Assembly (NCBI GenBank): GCA_029068555.1
Contig: JAIECJ010000126.1
Coordinates: forward strand, 1 to 58,811
Reading direction: 5' to 3'
DNA from: Lachnospiraceae bacterium
GTDB taxonomy: Bacteria; Bacillota; Clostridia; Lachnospirales; Lachnospiraceae
DNA: 58,811 nucleotides
The position numbers were made by a program, and so were the translations under genes. Below the pieces are notes generated by a model. It saw only the letters and a list, made by a program, of their open reading frames with translations, was not told where the DNA came from and searched no databases. Each line of letters opens with the position of its first letter. The first letter of the stretch is position 1. Below, in pieces: positions 1 to 7,837 of this stretch.

Positions 1-63
1 CATCGACCAAAATACCTGACTAACTCCAGACTGCAGCATGAGACTTTGCTCCCGAAGCACCAT
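1..63 (-). CDS. Possible 5' end of a gene leaving the window
   Basis: Reading leftward, an ATG at 63-61 follows a good ribosome site (AGGAGG at 78-73, nine bases away) and the frame stays open to the window edge (21 codons). The residues match no family I recognise. An integrase would be expected here next to the lysogeny genes, but this N-terminus does not look like one. Confidence 0.3.
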   Translation of the reverse strand, partial: MVLREQSLMLQSGVSQVFWSM

Positions 64-103
64 CCCAATCCACCTCCTAACAATGGTTTCTGGCCAGACG
101 TGT

Positions 104-568
104 CTAAACTGAATAAGCGTGTGCGTTAAATCCTAAATTAAGCGCAGAATTATTCTCAATCAAAAAAGAAATGGTTATATAATTTTTGTCTGAATTATAT
201 CCTTGCACGCTTATAGTTACATCATTTCCATTATATATCTCATTAGTCTGAATAAAAGTATTATCTGTTTTTTCATTTGTTTCTTTAATAGTATTTTCTT
301 TTGACTCGTCTGGTAATATAGTGTTCGTACTAACTATGTTGCCTGCCTGTTTAGATTGATTTTCACTATTTGTATTCTTGTCGTTAGAAGAAGGAACTAT
401 AACGCCAATAAATATTAAGAGACCAAATACAATCAATATAATAGCCAGACAACTTCCTTTTTTCTTTGTTTTTTGTGTCGCTGGAGTAATAGGACAACCA
501 CAATTTGGACAGCTCGTTGCCTTATCAGATATTTCCTTGCCACATTCGTTACATTTTATTATCGCCAT
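104..568 (-). CDS. Zinc-ribbon single-pass membrane protein
   Basis: A 154-residue protein. Residues 6-24 hold a zinc ribbon (CNECGK...CPNCGC); a Lys-rich stretch is followed by one membrane segment at about residues 40-60 (AIILIVFGLLIFIGVIV), then a Ser/Thr/Asn-rich linker and a short beta-rich end. Members of this prophage family, as I recall them, continue well past the point where this protein stops (FNAHAYSV), so the C-terminus may be truncated by recombination at the left edge (inference). It lies beside the repressor on the lysogenic strand, which fits a gene expressed from the prophage, perhaps acting at the cell surface. Its function is unknown. Confidence 0.7.
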   Translation of the reverse strand: MAIIKCNECGKEISDKATSCPNCGCPITPATQKTKKKGSCLAIILIVFGLLIFIGVIVPSSNDKNTNSENQSKQAGNIVSTNTILPDESKENTIKETNEKTDNTFIQTNEIYNGNDVTISVQGYNSDKNYITISFLIENNSALNLGFNAHAYSV

Positions 569-615
569 GTTATTTTTCTCCTAAGAAAATTATTTTATCA
601 TAAAAGCTTAAGCTT

Positions 616-1083
616 TTATTTCGGTAATACTTCCAGCGTTGGATTGAAAGAAATTTTATACTTACCAAATTCAATACCATCACCGTATTTGCTTTTGTAT
701 GTTTGCAATGTTTCTGACAAAAAATCTTCTGTAACTTCCAGATATTCCGCTGTTTCATATGGGCTTGTACAACCGTTTTCATAAGCTCGTATGATGCCAT
801 CTAGTCCTATGAGCTTGTTGTAAGCCCATAGTCTAGCGCGTAATTCCTGTTTTCGGTTTCCTTCGTCCGTCTGGTCAAGGATATTTCCCACGGTTGTATA
901 GTAGTGCCCTAATTCCTCTGCAAGAACACAAGACTTTCTTATTATACTCATGTCACTTCTTATTAATATTTTGTTTCCCTTTATTCTCCCGTCATGAAGT
1001 CGTAAAGGCTTTTCTTTAGTAATAATGTTGTTTCTATCGCTTTCCATCAGCAATAATTCATAATTCAACTTTATCACCACCAT
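616..1083 (-). CDS. ImmA/IrrE-family metallopeptidase
   Basis: A 155-residue protein with the zinc-peptidase signature AEELGHYYTT. Members of this family, typified by ImmA of ICEBs1, cleave the neighbouring phage or ICE repressor during induction. The ATG at 1083 lies two bases past the stop codon of the repressor gene and has no strong ribosome site of its own, so it is probably translated by coupling. The gene order repressor then ImmA is the classical arrangement. The role in derepression follows from family knowledge; the substrate is inferred from the neighbour. Confidence 0.88.
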   Translation of the reverse strand: MVVIKLNYELLLMESDRNNIITKEKPLRLHDGRIKGNKILIRSDMSIIRKSCVLAEELGHYYTTVGNILDQTDEGNRKQELRARLWAYNKLIGLDGIIRAYENGCTSPYETAEYLEVTEDFLSETLQTYKSKYGDGIEFGKYKISFNPTLEVLPK

Positions 1084-1084
1084 G

Positions 1085-1582
1085 TTATTCATCAAAATAT
1101 TTGTCGTCCACATCTTCTGGAATACCTGTAGTATCTATGTCTGTCCTGCGATGCGCGGCGTTTGGAATCAAATGTTCTTTTATTGGAACAATTTCAGCCG
1201 AAAATTCTGTCGGTTCAACTTTAATGTCGTCTTTTAGTTCTTGTGACCGTGCCCATTCCTCATTTAATGTAAAGTCAACCATTTTCTTTCCATGAGGGTC
1301 AAGAAAACGGTATTTTTCTATTATTATCCATTCGTCATCTGTAGGAATAGAATAATCTGCTTTTACAAAAGAAAATATTTGTAAAATATTTTTGCAATCA
1401 TATATTTTGCATAAAGCCATAAATACATCTGCATTTGGCATTCTTATTCCCGTTTCGTACCCCGAAAGAGTTTTGTCAGAAATTTCATACCCCATTGATA
1501 GTAATTTATCAACAGTTTCTTTTGCAGTAAGTTTTTTCTTTTTGCGCAATTCTCTTAACACAGCACCTAAACTTTTTTCCAT
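1085..1582 (-). CDS. XRE-family CI-like repressor
   Basis: A 165-residue protein with an N-terminal helix-turn-helix of the XRE type (about residues 5-60; LRKKKKLTAKETVDKLLSMG then SDKTLSGYETG). The C-terminal part ends in a very acidic tail (DVDDKYFDE). It is transcribed leftward, divergent from the Cro-like gene at 1744, with three matching operator-like repeats between them. The natural reading is that it maintains lysogeny and is destroyed or blocked through ImmA at 616-1083 or the AntA-type antirepressor at 44701. Confidence 0.88.
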   Translation of the reverse strand: MEKSLGAVLRELRKKKKLTAKETVDKLLSMGYEISDKTLSGYETGIRMPNADVFMALCKIYDCKNILQIFSFVKADYSIPTDDEWIIIEKYRFLDPHGKKMVDFTLNEEWARSQELKDDIKVEPTEFSAEIVPIKEHLIPNAAHRRTDIDTTGIPEDVDDKYFDE

Positions 1583-1640
1583 GTTATCACCTACCTTTTT
1601 ATATACTATACATCATATTTTTTATGTGGTCAATAAAATT

Positions 1641-1725
1641 CTTCAAATTGAAGATAAATTTTTATAAAAACTATTGACATACTTCATAAAGAGGAGTAAT
1701 CTATAAATAACTCTTCGGAGCGAAG
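1641..1725. promoter_or_regulatory. Lysogeny switch: three CTTC-N5-GAAG operators
   Basis: Two perfect 13-bp inverted repeats, CTTCAAATTGAAG (1641-1653) and CTTCGGAGCGAAG (1713-1725), flank a half-matching copy CTTCATAAAGAGG (1682-1694). A TTGACA -35 box at 1674-1679 points at the Cro-like gene, and the middle repeat falls just downstream of it. The layout is that of an OL/OR region bound by repressor and Cro. Confidence 0.7.
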
Positions 1726-1743
1726 ATTTACGGAGGTGATAAA

Positions 1744-1959
1744 ATGAAAATTTCGAGGAGAATTGGAGCTTATATTAAAGATAGGGGATTTAATCTTTCG
1801 GAAGTTGCTAGGAAAACAGGTCTTGATTACCAGTCTCTTTATGTTAGTCTGTACGACGAAAAGAGAGACAGAGATTTGAGAACAGAAGAGCTGATTCCTC
1901 TCTGCATATTTCTGAATGTTGACCCTAGGGTTTTTGCAGAGGACACAGTAGTCCAGTAG
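1744..1959 (+). CDS. Cro-like XRE regulator
   Basis: A 71-residue helix-turn-helix protein (RIGAYIKDRGFNLSEVARKT then DYQSLYVSLY). A strong ribosome site (CGGAGGTG) precedes the ATG. It is the first rightward gene, divergent from the repressor, so it is probably the Cro-like regulator that commits the phage to the lytic programme. Confidence 0.8.
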   Translation: MKISRRIGAYIKDRGFNLSEVARKTGLDYQSLYVSLYDEKRDRDLRTEELIPLCIFLNVDPRVFAEDTVVQ

Positions 1960-1967
1960 TCAATGAA

Positions 1968-2410
1968 AATAGATTTTGCCGTACCTTGAAAAGTTTTTAC
2001 CATTATATAAATCAAAAAAACCGCCAGAAGGCTATTCCTGACGGTTCTCTGCCAAATTTGTTTACCCTATGTACTTTGCAGGCTTTCGCCACACACTATA
2101 GCCCGTGTGCTTCTATTAAGCACCCTGCCACTTAAAGCACTTATGGTTCTGCTTATACGTTGCGCCCATTAGCTGACAGGTTATAAGGAGTACACAATAC
2201 GGTGAATTGAAACTCTTCTGAGCTTACTTTTGCCGTATCAGTTGCTACATTTAGCCAGTTTTAACTGCTTTGGCGCCAGTGTTGCGACCTTATAAGAAAG
2301 GAACAGGGCAAGTCAATTTTTTTATGAACATAAATACCTCCTTGCCCAAATGTAGGCAGTAACATTTTATTATAATGGTAAAAATTTTTCAAGGTATAGC
2401 AAAATTTATT
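1968..2410. mobile_element. MITE-like element with long inverted terminal repeats
   Basis: The 35 bp at 1973-2007 and the reverse complement of 2371-2405 match at 32 of 35 positions (shared core TACCTTGAAAA then TTTTTACCATTATA), and similarity extends about six bases further out (AAATAG/AAATAA). They enclose about 360 bp with no protein longer than a few codons. I see no convincing target-site duplication. A miniature transposable element, or a very long RNA stem, are the two readings. Confidence 0.55.
2014..2366 (-). ncRNA. Possible structured RNA ending in an intrinsic terminator
   Basis: On the minus strand this stretch ends in a good terminator (CCGTCAG, ten-base loop, CTGGCGG, seven T) at 2046-2014. 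Upstream the strand carries several local inverted repeats and only a 13-codon frame that follows an AAGGAGG. A stretch with a terminator but no gene, inside inverted repeats, suggests a non-coding RNA. The promoter is not clear: a TATAAT reads leftward at 2374-2369 but lacks a convincing -35. Confidence 0.4.
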
Positions 2411-2457
2411 TGATGGTTACTGATTGAGCGGTTGATTTAGGGAGGGGGTGAGAAAGG

Positions 2458-2706
2458 ATGGACAAAGAGAAAATGATTCAGATTTATGAAGCTATGGCAG
2501 ATATAACGCTGAATAGGATTAATAAAATCAAAGAAGCAGGCAACGTGCCTTGCGAAGATACGCTTGAAGCGGTTCGCACAACCCAGTCTCTGTATGAAAC
2601 TTTAAATTATGCGAACCAATTAGTAATTCCCACTGCATCAGCGCGTGATGTATCAAACAATCTGGAAAATGATTGTAAGTATACTGACCGTCCAGATGTT
2701 AGGTGA
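2458..2706 (+). CDS. Hypothetical early phage protein
   Basis: An 82-residue, mostly helical, charged protein (MDKEKMIQIYEAMADITLN start) preceded by a GGGAGGGGGTGAG ribosome site. No motif is recognised. It converges tail to tail with the leftward gene ending at 2699, overlapping it by eight bases. Confidence 0.6.
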   Translation: MDKEKMIQIYEAMADITLNRINKIKEAGNVPCEDTLEAVRTTQSLYETLNYANQLVIPTASARDVSNNLENDCKYTDRPDVR

Positions 2707-2971
2707 AAATTTGTTTCACTTTATCCCAGTCAGTTTCGATAAGTCGTCCGTTGTAATTATCGATGACTTCTATGACAAATAATGTGTCATTTCCGTCAAG
2801 ATGCTGGGAGATGAAGTCATTTATCTGCTTTGTAGTCATATTTGACTTAATCAGATAAGAGGATTTCCATGCTGAATACCATGAGACAGAACATTCTTTT
2901 ATTGCTTTAATTACACGTTCATAATTCTGTCCTTGTGCATTTAGGTCATAAGTAATCAAGTATGTGGACAT
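2699..2971 (-). CDS. SinR/Cas2-like small protein (lysogenic moron)
   Basis: A 90-residue protein starting MSTYLITYDLN, with an alternating strand-helix pattern. I recall related phage and ICE proteins annotated as SinR family, with a ferredoxin-like fold akin to Cas2/VapD; no nuclease activity can be claimed from sequence. The ATG at 2971 is chosen because AAAGGAG lies just upstream; the longer frame to 3037 would run through the promoter. It is transcribed against the early genes from its own promoter at 3048-3020. Confidence 0.65.
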   Translation of the reverse strand: MSTYLITYDLNAQGQNYERVIKAIKECSVSWYSAWKSSYLIKSNMTTKQINDFISQHLDGNDTLFVIEVIDNYNGRLIETDWDKVKQIFT

Positions 2972-3019
2972 AGTTTTTTCTCCTTTCTTCTGTATTCCAG
3001 ATGGCGGTCTGGTACTTAC

Positions 3020-3048
3020 AGTATAGGAGATAAGCAAAACAAAAGCAA
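3020..3048 (-). promoter_or_regulatory. Leftward sigma-A promoter TTGCTT-N17-TATACT
   Basis: TTGCTT (3048-3043), a 17-bp spacer and TATACT (3025-3020) read leftward into the SinR-like gene. The same arrangement, TTGCTT-N17-TATAAT, precedes the other isolated leftward gene at 46043, and both are followed by AAGTAC. Confidence 0.65.
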
Positions 3049-3066
3049 TATAAGGAGGACAAGCAA

Positions 3067-3285
3067 GTGAGAATCATCATTAAAGAGGGCTATTCATTAG
3101 TGATAAAGGAAATCAAAGAAGTGGTAATGCTTGATGATAAATCTGCACTTGGCATTTCGGAGCAAAGGAAAAAGTATCTCACAGGAGAGCAGACAGAAGA
3201 ATTATTTAAAAAAATTCTCACTGATGGATATGCGGATTTATCAGGATTTGATTACAGAAGATATGTTCGAGAAGTACTTCTATGA
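3067..3285 (+). CDS. Hypothetical protein
   Basis: A 72-residue charged protein starting at GTG, eight bases after AAGGAGG. No motif is recognised. Followed by about 125 bp without a gene that holds short direct and inverted repeats. Confidence 0.55.
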   Translation: MRIIIKEGYSLVIKEIKEVVMLDDKSALGISEQRKKYLTGEQTEELFKKILTDGYADLSGFDYRRYVREVLL

Positions 3286-3412
3286 AAATTAAAACGCCCC
3301 ATTCAGTAACGCGAATACCGAACAGGGCAGTAAAAGCATTAATCACAGTAATGCGATTACAGTAGGATTATAACATTTTCCTCTGGAAATCGCAAGAACA
3401 AGGAGGAAAAAT

Positions 3413-3592
3413 ATGGAATTTAAAACAGTTTTAAAAGAGCTTAAGAAGTCCGAAAAGCGCAAGGACAAGTTTCTTAAAGCGGCAAAGTTGCAGAGATGTG
3501 AGAAGCAGGGGCTTTCAGAGGAGACAGTCTTTGCAATGTTCTGCCTGCTGTTGTGCTTTGGACTTATGGCAGCATTGTTTATTTTTGGATAG
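3413..3592 (+). CDS. Small membrane protein, diverged paralogue of 22472 and 44357
   Basis: A 59-residue protein with ATG nine bases after AGGAGG. A charged N-terminal half (residues 1-38, with KDKFLKAAKLQR) is followed by one hydrophobic segment (residues 40-58). The charged part aligns with KDKFCKAARIER of the two identical 68-residue proteins at 22472 and 44357, so this is a third, diverged member. No function is known. Confidence 0.65.
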   Translation: MEFKTVLKELKKSEKRKDKFLKAAKLQRCEKQGLSEETVFAMFCLLLCFGLMAALFIFG

Positions 3593-3602
3593 GAGGGATT
3601 AC

Positions 3603-3761
3603 ATGGTACAGGAATCTTTAAAAGAAGCAGCGGAAAAGCTGGGGTACAAGCTCTTGAAGTCCGACAATATTGTCCTTGGCGGCGCAATTCCGCTACCTAA
3701 TAGCAGAAAAGCCGTGATTATGAAGGAGGTGGACGCATGCAGTTTCCAAAAGAAGTTATGA
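3603..3761 (+). CDS. Hypothetical 52-residue protein
   Basis: Starts at ATG 3603 with AGGAGGG just upstream (3591-3597). The protein opens MVQESLKEAAEKLGYKLLKS, and an in-frame extension to 3498 has no ribosome site and overlaps the previous gene. Its 3' end overlaps the next start by 25 bp. Confidence 0.5.
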   Translation: MVQESLKEAAEKLGYKLLKSDNIVLGGAIPLPNSRKAVIMKEVDACSFQKKL

Positions 3762-3931
3762 GTTTGCCGGAGATTCACCGCGAAATGGGTATTCCGGAGT
3801 GCATATTGCGAGACATTGCACGCACGCCTGGGCAAAAATGTGCTTTTAGGAGAAGTGCGACCAGTAAGGGTAAGATTTGGTTTTATACTGCCAAATTGAG
3901 CAAGGAGCTTGAAAAGCGTTTAGTGAGGTGA
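3737..3931 (+). CDS. Excisionase-like small DNA-binding protein
   Basis: A 64-residue protein with a helix-turn-helix-like start (SLPEIHREMGIPECILRDIA) and a basic C-terminus, preceded by AAGGAGGTGG. Its size and MerR/excisionase-like character suggest DNA binding (inference). Confidence 0.5.
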   Translation: MQFPKEVMSLPEIHREMGIPECILRDIARTPGQKCAFRRSATSKGKIWFYTAKLSKELEKRLVR

Positions 3932-3944
3932 GGAGGTGAGCAAA

Positions 3945-4094
3945 GTGAGCAATTTTAATTTAATGCCGTTGAGCAACTTGATTTTTTTGCACGAGAATGC
4001 AGGCGTGGAGTTTGACATCAATGACGGCGTGATTGTTGATACCAGCGCAAAAAAAGACAGCCCAGCAGAAGAATTAGCTGAACTGTCAAAATGA
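3945..4094 (+). CDS. Hypothetical 49-residue protein
   Basis: Starts at GTG 3945, seven bases after AGGAGGTG. It overlaps nothing and ends before a short palindrome (GCCTATTATAGCATAGGC). No homology is recognised. Confidence 0.45.
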   Translation: MSNFNLMPLSNLIFLHENAGVEFDINDGVIVDTSAKKDSPAEELAELSK

Positions 4095-4134
4095 TTGATG
4101 TGCCTATTATAGCATAGGCAGAAAGGAATTGCAA

Positions 4135-4305
4135 ATGATTGTTATGTGCGAAATTGAGGACTGCGCATATTGTAGAGATGGGCAGTGTGAAAAAGAAATA
4201 ATTTCTCACAAAAGGCAGACCTTTAGCGGATTCCGTAATGGAGAGCGCGAGTGGAGTCCGGCATGTTCGGATTATAAGGAGGTAAACGATGGTTTATCCG
4301 ATTGA
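4135..4305 (+). CDS. Small Cys-rich protein, possible zinc binder
   Basis: A 56-residue protein with Cys at positions 5, 10, 13, 18 and 44 (MIVMCEIEDCAYCRDGQC start). The spacing is typical of small zinc-binding phage proteins. RBS GAAAGGA. Overlaps the next gene by 17 bp. Confidence 0.5.
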   Translation: MIVMCEIEDCAYCRDGQCEKEIISHKRQTFSGFRNGEREWSPACSDYKEVNDGLSD

Positions 4306-4438
4306 AAATGCTATGGTGGTTGATGAGCATTGGACATGGAACGAGCTGGAACAGCTACCAGATAAGCACCGCCTAAAAATGGAAAAACAAGCCTACAAAG
4401 AGACAGAAAGAGAGGACAGGGAAAATGAATTTATATGA
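4289..4438 (+). CDS. Hypothetical 49-residue protein
   Basis: ATG 4289 follows AAGGAGG. The protein is hydrophilic with a strongly charged C-terminal helix (KQAYKETEREDRENEF). It overlaps the Gp157 gene by 14 bp, so the two are probably translated together. Confidence 0.45.
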   Translation: MVYPIENAMVVDEHWTWNELEQLPDKHRLKMEKQAYKETEREDRENEFI

Positions 4439-4901
4439 AATAGACCATGCAATACTTGATTGTGTGGATATGGAAACAGGAGAAATAGTCAATGTGGATG
4501 CGCTGAATACTTTGGAAATGGAGCGTGACGCAAAGATTGAGAATATCGCCTTGTGGATTAAGAACCTACTGTCCGATGCGGAGCAGATGAAAGCGGAGAG
4601 GGATGCGCTGGCAGAGCGTGAGAAATCGGCAAAGAATAAGGCTGAAAATCTCAAGAAGTATCTTTCTGGGTATCTGAACGGAAAGAAATTTAGTACCCCG
4701 AAAGTAGCAATATCATTTAGAAATTCTACGTCTGTTGAGGTTTCTGACATTAATAAGATAATGTCTCTTGATGATGCGGACAGCTACTTGAAATATTCTG
4801 AACCAACGCCGGACAAGACAGCTATTAAAAATGCTATCAAAAGTGGTGTGCAGATTCCGGGGTGCAGCTTAGTGGAAAAATCAAATATTCAGATTAAATG
4901 A
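4425..4901 (+). CDS. Siphovirus Gp157-family protein
   Basis: A 158-residue protein matching the Gp157 family: MNLYEIDHAILDCVDMETG start, a long central coiled coil (about residues 50-85), then a short beta-rich end that recalls phage host-nuclease inhibitor-type proteins. Gp157 was linked to phage resistance in Streptococcus thermophilus. It opens the recombination and replication module. Confidence 0.85.
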   Translation: MNLYEIDHAILDCVDMETGEIVNVDALNTLEMERDAKIENIALWIKNLLSDAEQMKAERDALAEREKSAKNKAENLKKYLSGYLNGKKFSTPKVAISFRNSTSVEVSDINKIMSLDDADSYLKYSEPTPDKTAIKNAIKSGVQIPGCSLVEKSNIQIK

Positions 4902-4965
4902 ATTGAATGGATATGCGGACTGCCGTTTGTGACGGTTGGAGAGGAATTATAGGAGGATAGGAAAA

Positions 4966-6099
4966 TTGGATAATGCAAAATGTTATGAACTGACATTGAC
5001 CCCTAATTATGTATCGGACTGGGCTTTTAACGATGCAATCAGGGAGTTGATTCAGAATGGTACAGACCAAGAGGTATTGGATAAAGAGAACCATTTCAGC
5101 ATTGAGTATGACGGAGAAAGACAGGTATTGCAGTTGAAGAACAGCAAGTCAGCTCTTAAAATCAATACTCTTTTGCTTGGCAGGAGCAGTAAGGCAGGAA
5201 ATGATGATACAGTTGGGCAGTTTGGCGAGGGATATAAGATAGCCGCCCTTGTGCTGAATCGCATTGGAAAAACCTTTACAGTGCTGAACAATGAAAAAAA
5301 CGAGGTATGGGAATCAAGGTTTAAGAACTCTGAAAAGTGGCTTGAAAAAATTCTTGCCTTTTACATCAACAAGAGAGAAACAGAAGATAAAGGGCTTTGT
5401 ATAGAAATTGGGAATGTATCTTGGAATGAATACAATAACCTGTCTGATGTTTGGATTGGAATGTGTGATTTTGACTATGAAAAAGTTGAAACACAGTACG
5501 GGGAAATCCTTACAGATGAAGGATTTGCAGGACAAGTATTTGTGAATGGACTATTTGTTGATTGTAACAGCGATTTGCAGTATGGGTACAATTTCAAGCC
5601 AAAATACATAAATTTGGAGCGTGACCGAAAAACCTGTGACACATGGAATGTGGAGGACATTACTTCTAAGATGATTGCGGAGGGCATGGTAAATGGTGGT
5701 ATTCCGATTGAGATTGTAAGGCAGATGGTGGAATCAAATAAAGATGATGTGTACCATTTGGAATTTAACACCTATCTTGGAGATGTGAAAAAGGTGCAGG
5801 AAATGCTTGTAGAATCCTTTGATGAGCAGAATCCACAGCCTTATTCAATCCCTGTTAGTTCGCAGGATGAAATAAAGAAAGTCAAGGCTTATGGCGGCAA
5901 TCCGGTTGTTGTTCCTGCAAAGGTGGCAAGTCTTTTGAAAAATGAAACAGCAAAGAGATTTGAGGAATTGGTGAAAATTCCATGCGGAACAGGAATGACA
6001 TTAAAGGATAGGTTTTTGCGATGGTATGACGCTTATTCCGAAAAGTTGTCTGATGTAGCAAAGAAAGAGCTGAAAAGCCTTATTGATGAAATGAAATAG
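4966..6099 (+). CDS. GHKL-fold ATPase (histidine-kinase-like ATP-binding protein)
   Basis: A 377-residue protein. The N-terminal half carries the Bergerat ATP-binding elements: an N-box-like helix ELIQNGTDQ and the glycine-rich GQFGEGYKIAALVL. The rest is unassigned; there is no HSP90, MutL or kinase signature. The TTG start at 4966, eight bases after AGGAGG, is preferred; the frame upstream lacks a ribosome site. It sits directly before a P-loop ATPase and the ssDNA-binding protein, which suggests a role in DNA transactions, but no reaction can be assigned. Confidence 0.7.
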   Translation: MDNAKCYELTLTPNYVSDWAFNDAIRELIQNGTDQEVLDKENHFSIEYDGERQVLQLKNSKSALKINTLLLGRSSKAGNDDTVGQFGEGYKIAALVLNRIGKTFTVLNNEKNEVWESRFKNSEKWLEKILAFYINKRETEDKGLCIEIGNVSWNEYNNLSDVWIGMCDFDYEKVETQYGEILTDEGFAGQVFVNGLFVDCNSDLQYGYNFKPKYINLERDRKTCDTWNVEDITSKMIAEGMVNGGIPIEIVRQMVESNKDDVYHLEFNTYLGDVKKVQEMLVESFDEQNPQPYSIPVSSQDEIKKVKAYGGNPVVVPAKVASLLKNETAKRFEELVKIPCGTGMTLKDRFLRWYDAYSEKLSDVAKKELKSLIDEMK

Positions 6100-6131
6100 T
6101 AGTTATTAGGAGATTGGAGGATTAGGGAAAT

Positions 6132-6761
6132 ATGGCAACACCAGTATTGATTATTGGGAAATCAGGTTCTGGCAAAAGCACAAGCCTGCGGAATTGTTCG
6201 GGCAATCCTGACTGGAACCTTATCCGAGTAATAAATAAGCCGTTACCGTTCAAGGGCAAGGTAAATGGATGGAAAACGGACGATTATCAAACGATTATGA
6301 AATGCCTTATTCAGTCAAAAGCAAACAACATTGTTATTGATGATGCAGGGTATCTTCTTACAAATATGTTTATGAGAGGACATTCCAATGCCGGAAAAGG
6401 TAATGATATATTTGTTTTTTACAATAAGGTAGGTGACAGCTTTTGGAACTTAATTACTTTTATTACGGATAGCGTTCCGCAAGAAAAAGTTGTCTACATA
6501 ATGATGCATGAGGATAAGAACGATTTTGGGGACGTGAAAGCAAAAACCATCGGGAAAATGATTGATGACAAAGTTTGCCTTGAGGGCATGTTTACCATCG
6601 TTCTGCGGTGCATAGAGGAATCCGGCAAGCACCTGTTTGTTACGCAGGCATCTGACGGGGCAGTAAGTAAATCCCCCATCGGAATGTTTGAAACGCTGAC
6701 AATCGACAATGACTTGCTTTTGGTGGAAAAGGCAATCAGGGATTATTACAAGGAGGATTAA
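6132..6761 (+). CDS. RecA-like P-loop ATPase (Sak4/AAA_24 type)
   Basis: A 209-residue protein with Walker A GKSGSGKST at residues 8-16 and a Walker B-like strand NIVIDDAGYLL. The size, motif placement and position before a DUF669 ssDNA-binding protein match the Sak4-like single-strand annealing or RecA-like ATPases of siphophages. It probably works with the 6983 protein in phage recombination or replication (inference from context). Confidence 0.75.
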   Translation: MATPVLIIGKSGSGKSTSLRNCSGNPDWNLIRVINKPLPFKGKVNGWKTDDYQTIMKCLIQSKANNIVIDDAGYLLTNMFMRGHSNAGKGNDIFVFYNKVGDSFWNLITFITDSVPQEKVVYIMMHEDKNDFGDVKAKTIGKMIDDKVCLEGMFTIVLRCIEESGKHLFVTQASDGAVSKSPIGMFETLTIDNDLLLVEKAIRDYYKED

Positions 6762-6763
6762 GG

Positions 6764-6970
6764 ATGATTATTTATGAAGTTGGAGAAATTGTAAAAACAA
6801 AGAACAAAGAGGGAAAAACTGTTCTTCCCGCAGTAGTTACCAAATCTTATGATGGCGGTGCAGTAGAGGTATTATTCGCAGATGGTACTTACGGATATAG
6901 GGGAAATAAAAAAGTAACGCGGACAGGCAAAAGTATTGATATGCAGAGCATTTTAGATTCAATCAAATAG
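6764..6970 (+). CDS. Hypothetical beta-rich protein
   Basis: A 68-residue protein starting three bases after the ATPase stop, with AAGGAGGATTAAGG as ribosome site. The alternating hydrophobic pattern (VGEIVKTKNKEGKTVLPAVV) resembles a small SH3-like barrel. It lies between the ATPase and its likely ssDNA-binding partner. Confidence 0.55.
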   Translation: MIIYEVGEIVKTKNKEGKTVLPAVVTKSYDGGAVEVLFADGTYGYRGNKKVTRTGKSIDMQSILDSIK

Positions 6971-6982
6971 GAGGACTAATAA

Positions 6983-7594
6983 ATGCAGAAACCTACAAAC
7001 TATGACGAAACGCAGGCAGGGGGAGAATGGCAGCCGATTGAATTGGGCGGCCATAGGCTGGTAATCAAGCAGGTCAACGAAACCAAGTCAAAGACTGGAA
7101 AGGATATGATTGTTGTGTTGTTTGACTTTGCAGAGGATGATAAGCAACCTAGGTACTTCATGGAGCAATTCCAGAACGATATCCGGCCGGATAAGAAGTG
7201 GCCTAATCAGGCAACGCAGTACATACTGACAGAGGATAACGAGGGAAAATGCAATCGTTCATTTAAGACTTTTACAACGTGCGTGGAACACTCAAACGCA
7301 GGTTTTCAGGTGCAGTGGGGAGATAAGTTCTGCCAGTGCTTCAAGGGTAAGAAAATCGGAGGCGTATTCGGTGAGCAGATGGACTACTACAACGGCGAGG
7401 AAAAGAAAAAGCGCGTCTTGCGGTGGTTTGTGTCACTTGACAAGGTTGCGGATGCCGCTGTGCCTGATATGAGCGAAACAAAGGCATATAAGGAGTACAA
7501 GCAGGGCGGCGGTATACAGAACTATGGAACACCAGGCAGTGACGGATTCATGAACATTCCGGACGGTATTGACGAGGAATTGCCGTTTAATTAG
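6983..7594 (+). CDS. DUF669 single-stranded-DNA-binding protein
   Basis: A 203-residue protein of the DUF669 family, the ssDNA-binding partner commonly encoded beside Sak4-type ATPases. An OB-like core (about residues 15-150) is followed by a flexible Gly-rich linker and an acidic tail ending DEELPFN, close to the C-terminal tip of bacterial SSB (DDLPF), which recruits repair and replication proteins. The VapE protein at 8957 ends in nearly the same way. Confidence 0.85.
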   Translation: MQKPTNYDETQAGGEWQPIELGGHRLVIKQVNETKSKTGKDMIVVLFDFAEDDKQPRYFMEQFQNDIRPDKKWPNQATQYILTEDNEGKCNRSFKTFTTCVEHSNAGFQVQWGDKFCQCFKGKKIGGVFGEQMDYYNGEEKKKRVLRWFVSLDKVADAAVPDMSETKAYKEYKQGGGIQNYGTPGSDGFMNIPDGIDEELPFN

Positions 7595-7603
7595 GAGGTT
7601 TGT

Positions 7604-7825
7604 ATGGATAGTATAAGAAGATGTAAAGGAACTTATTTTGAGAAAGGAAGAAAATTATCATTTGAAGTAGGATATTTCCTTTCTTGGGGAATGGATTTTG
7701 AGGAATTGGCAGAAAGCGTAGGACATTTTCCCGTTGCAATAGTTGAATTGCCTATCGGAAAAGTTATCACACCTTCGGCGGTTGATATTACCTTTATTGA
7801 CAAAATATCGGAAATGGATAGTTAA
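7604..7825 (+). CDS. Hypothetical protein
   Basis: A 73-residue protein with AGGAGG eight bases before the ATG. No motif is recognised. It lies within the replication operon with short spacers on both sides. Confidence 0.55.
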   Translation: MDSIRRCKGTYFEKGRKLSFEVGYFLSWGMDFEELAESVGHFPVAIVELPIGKVITPSAVDITFIDKISEMDS

Positions 7826-7837
7826 GGTGGTGTTGCT

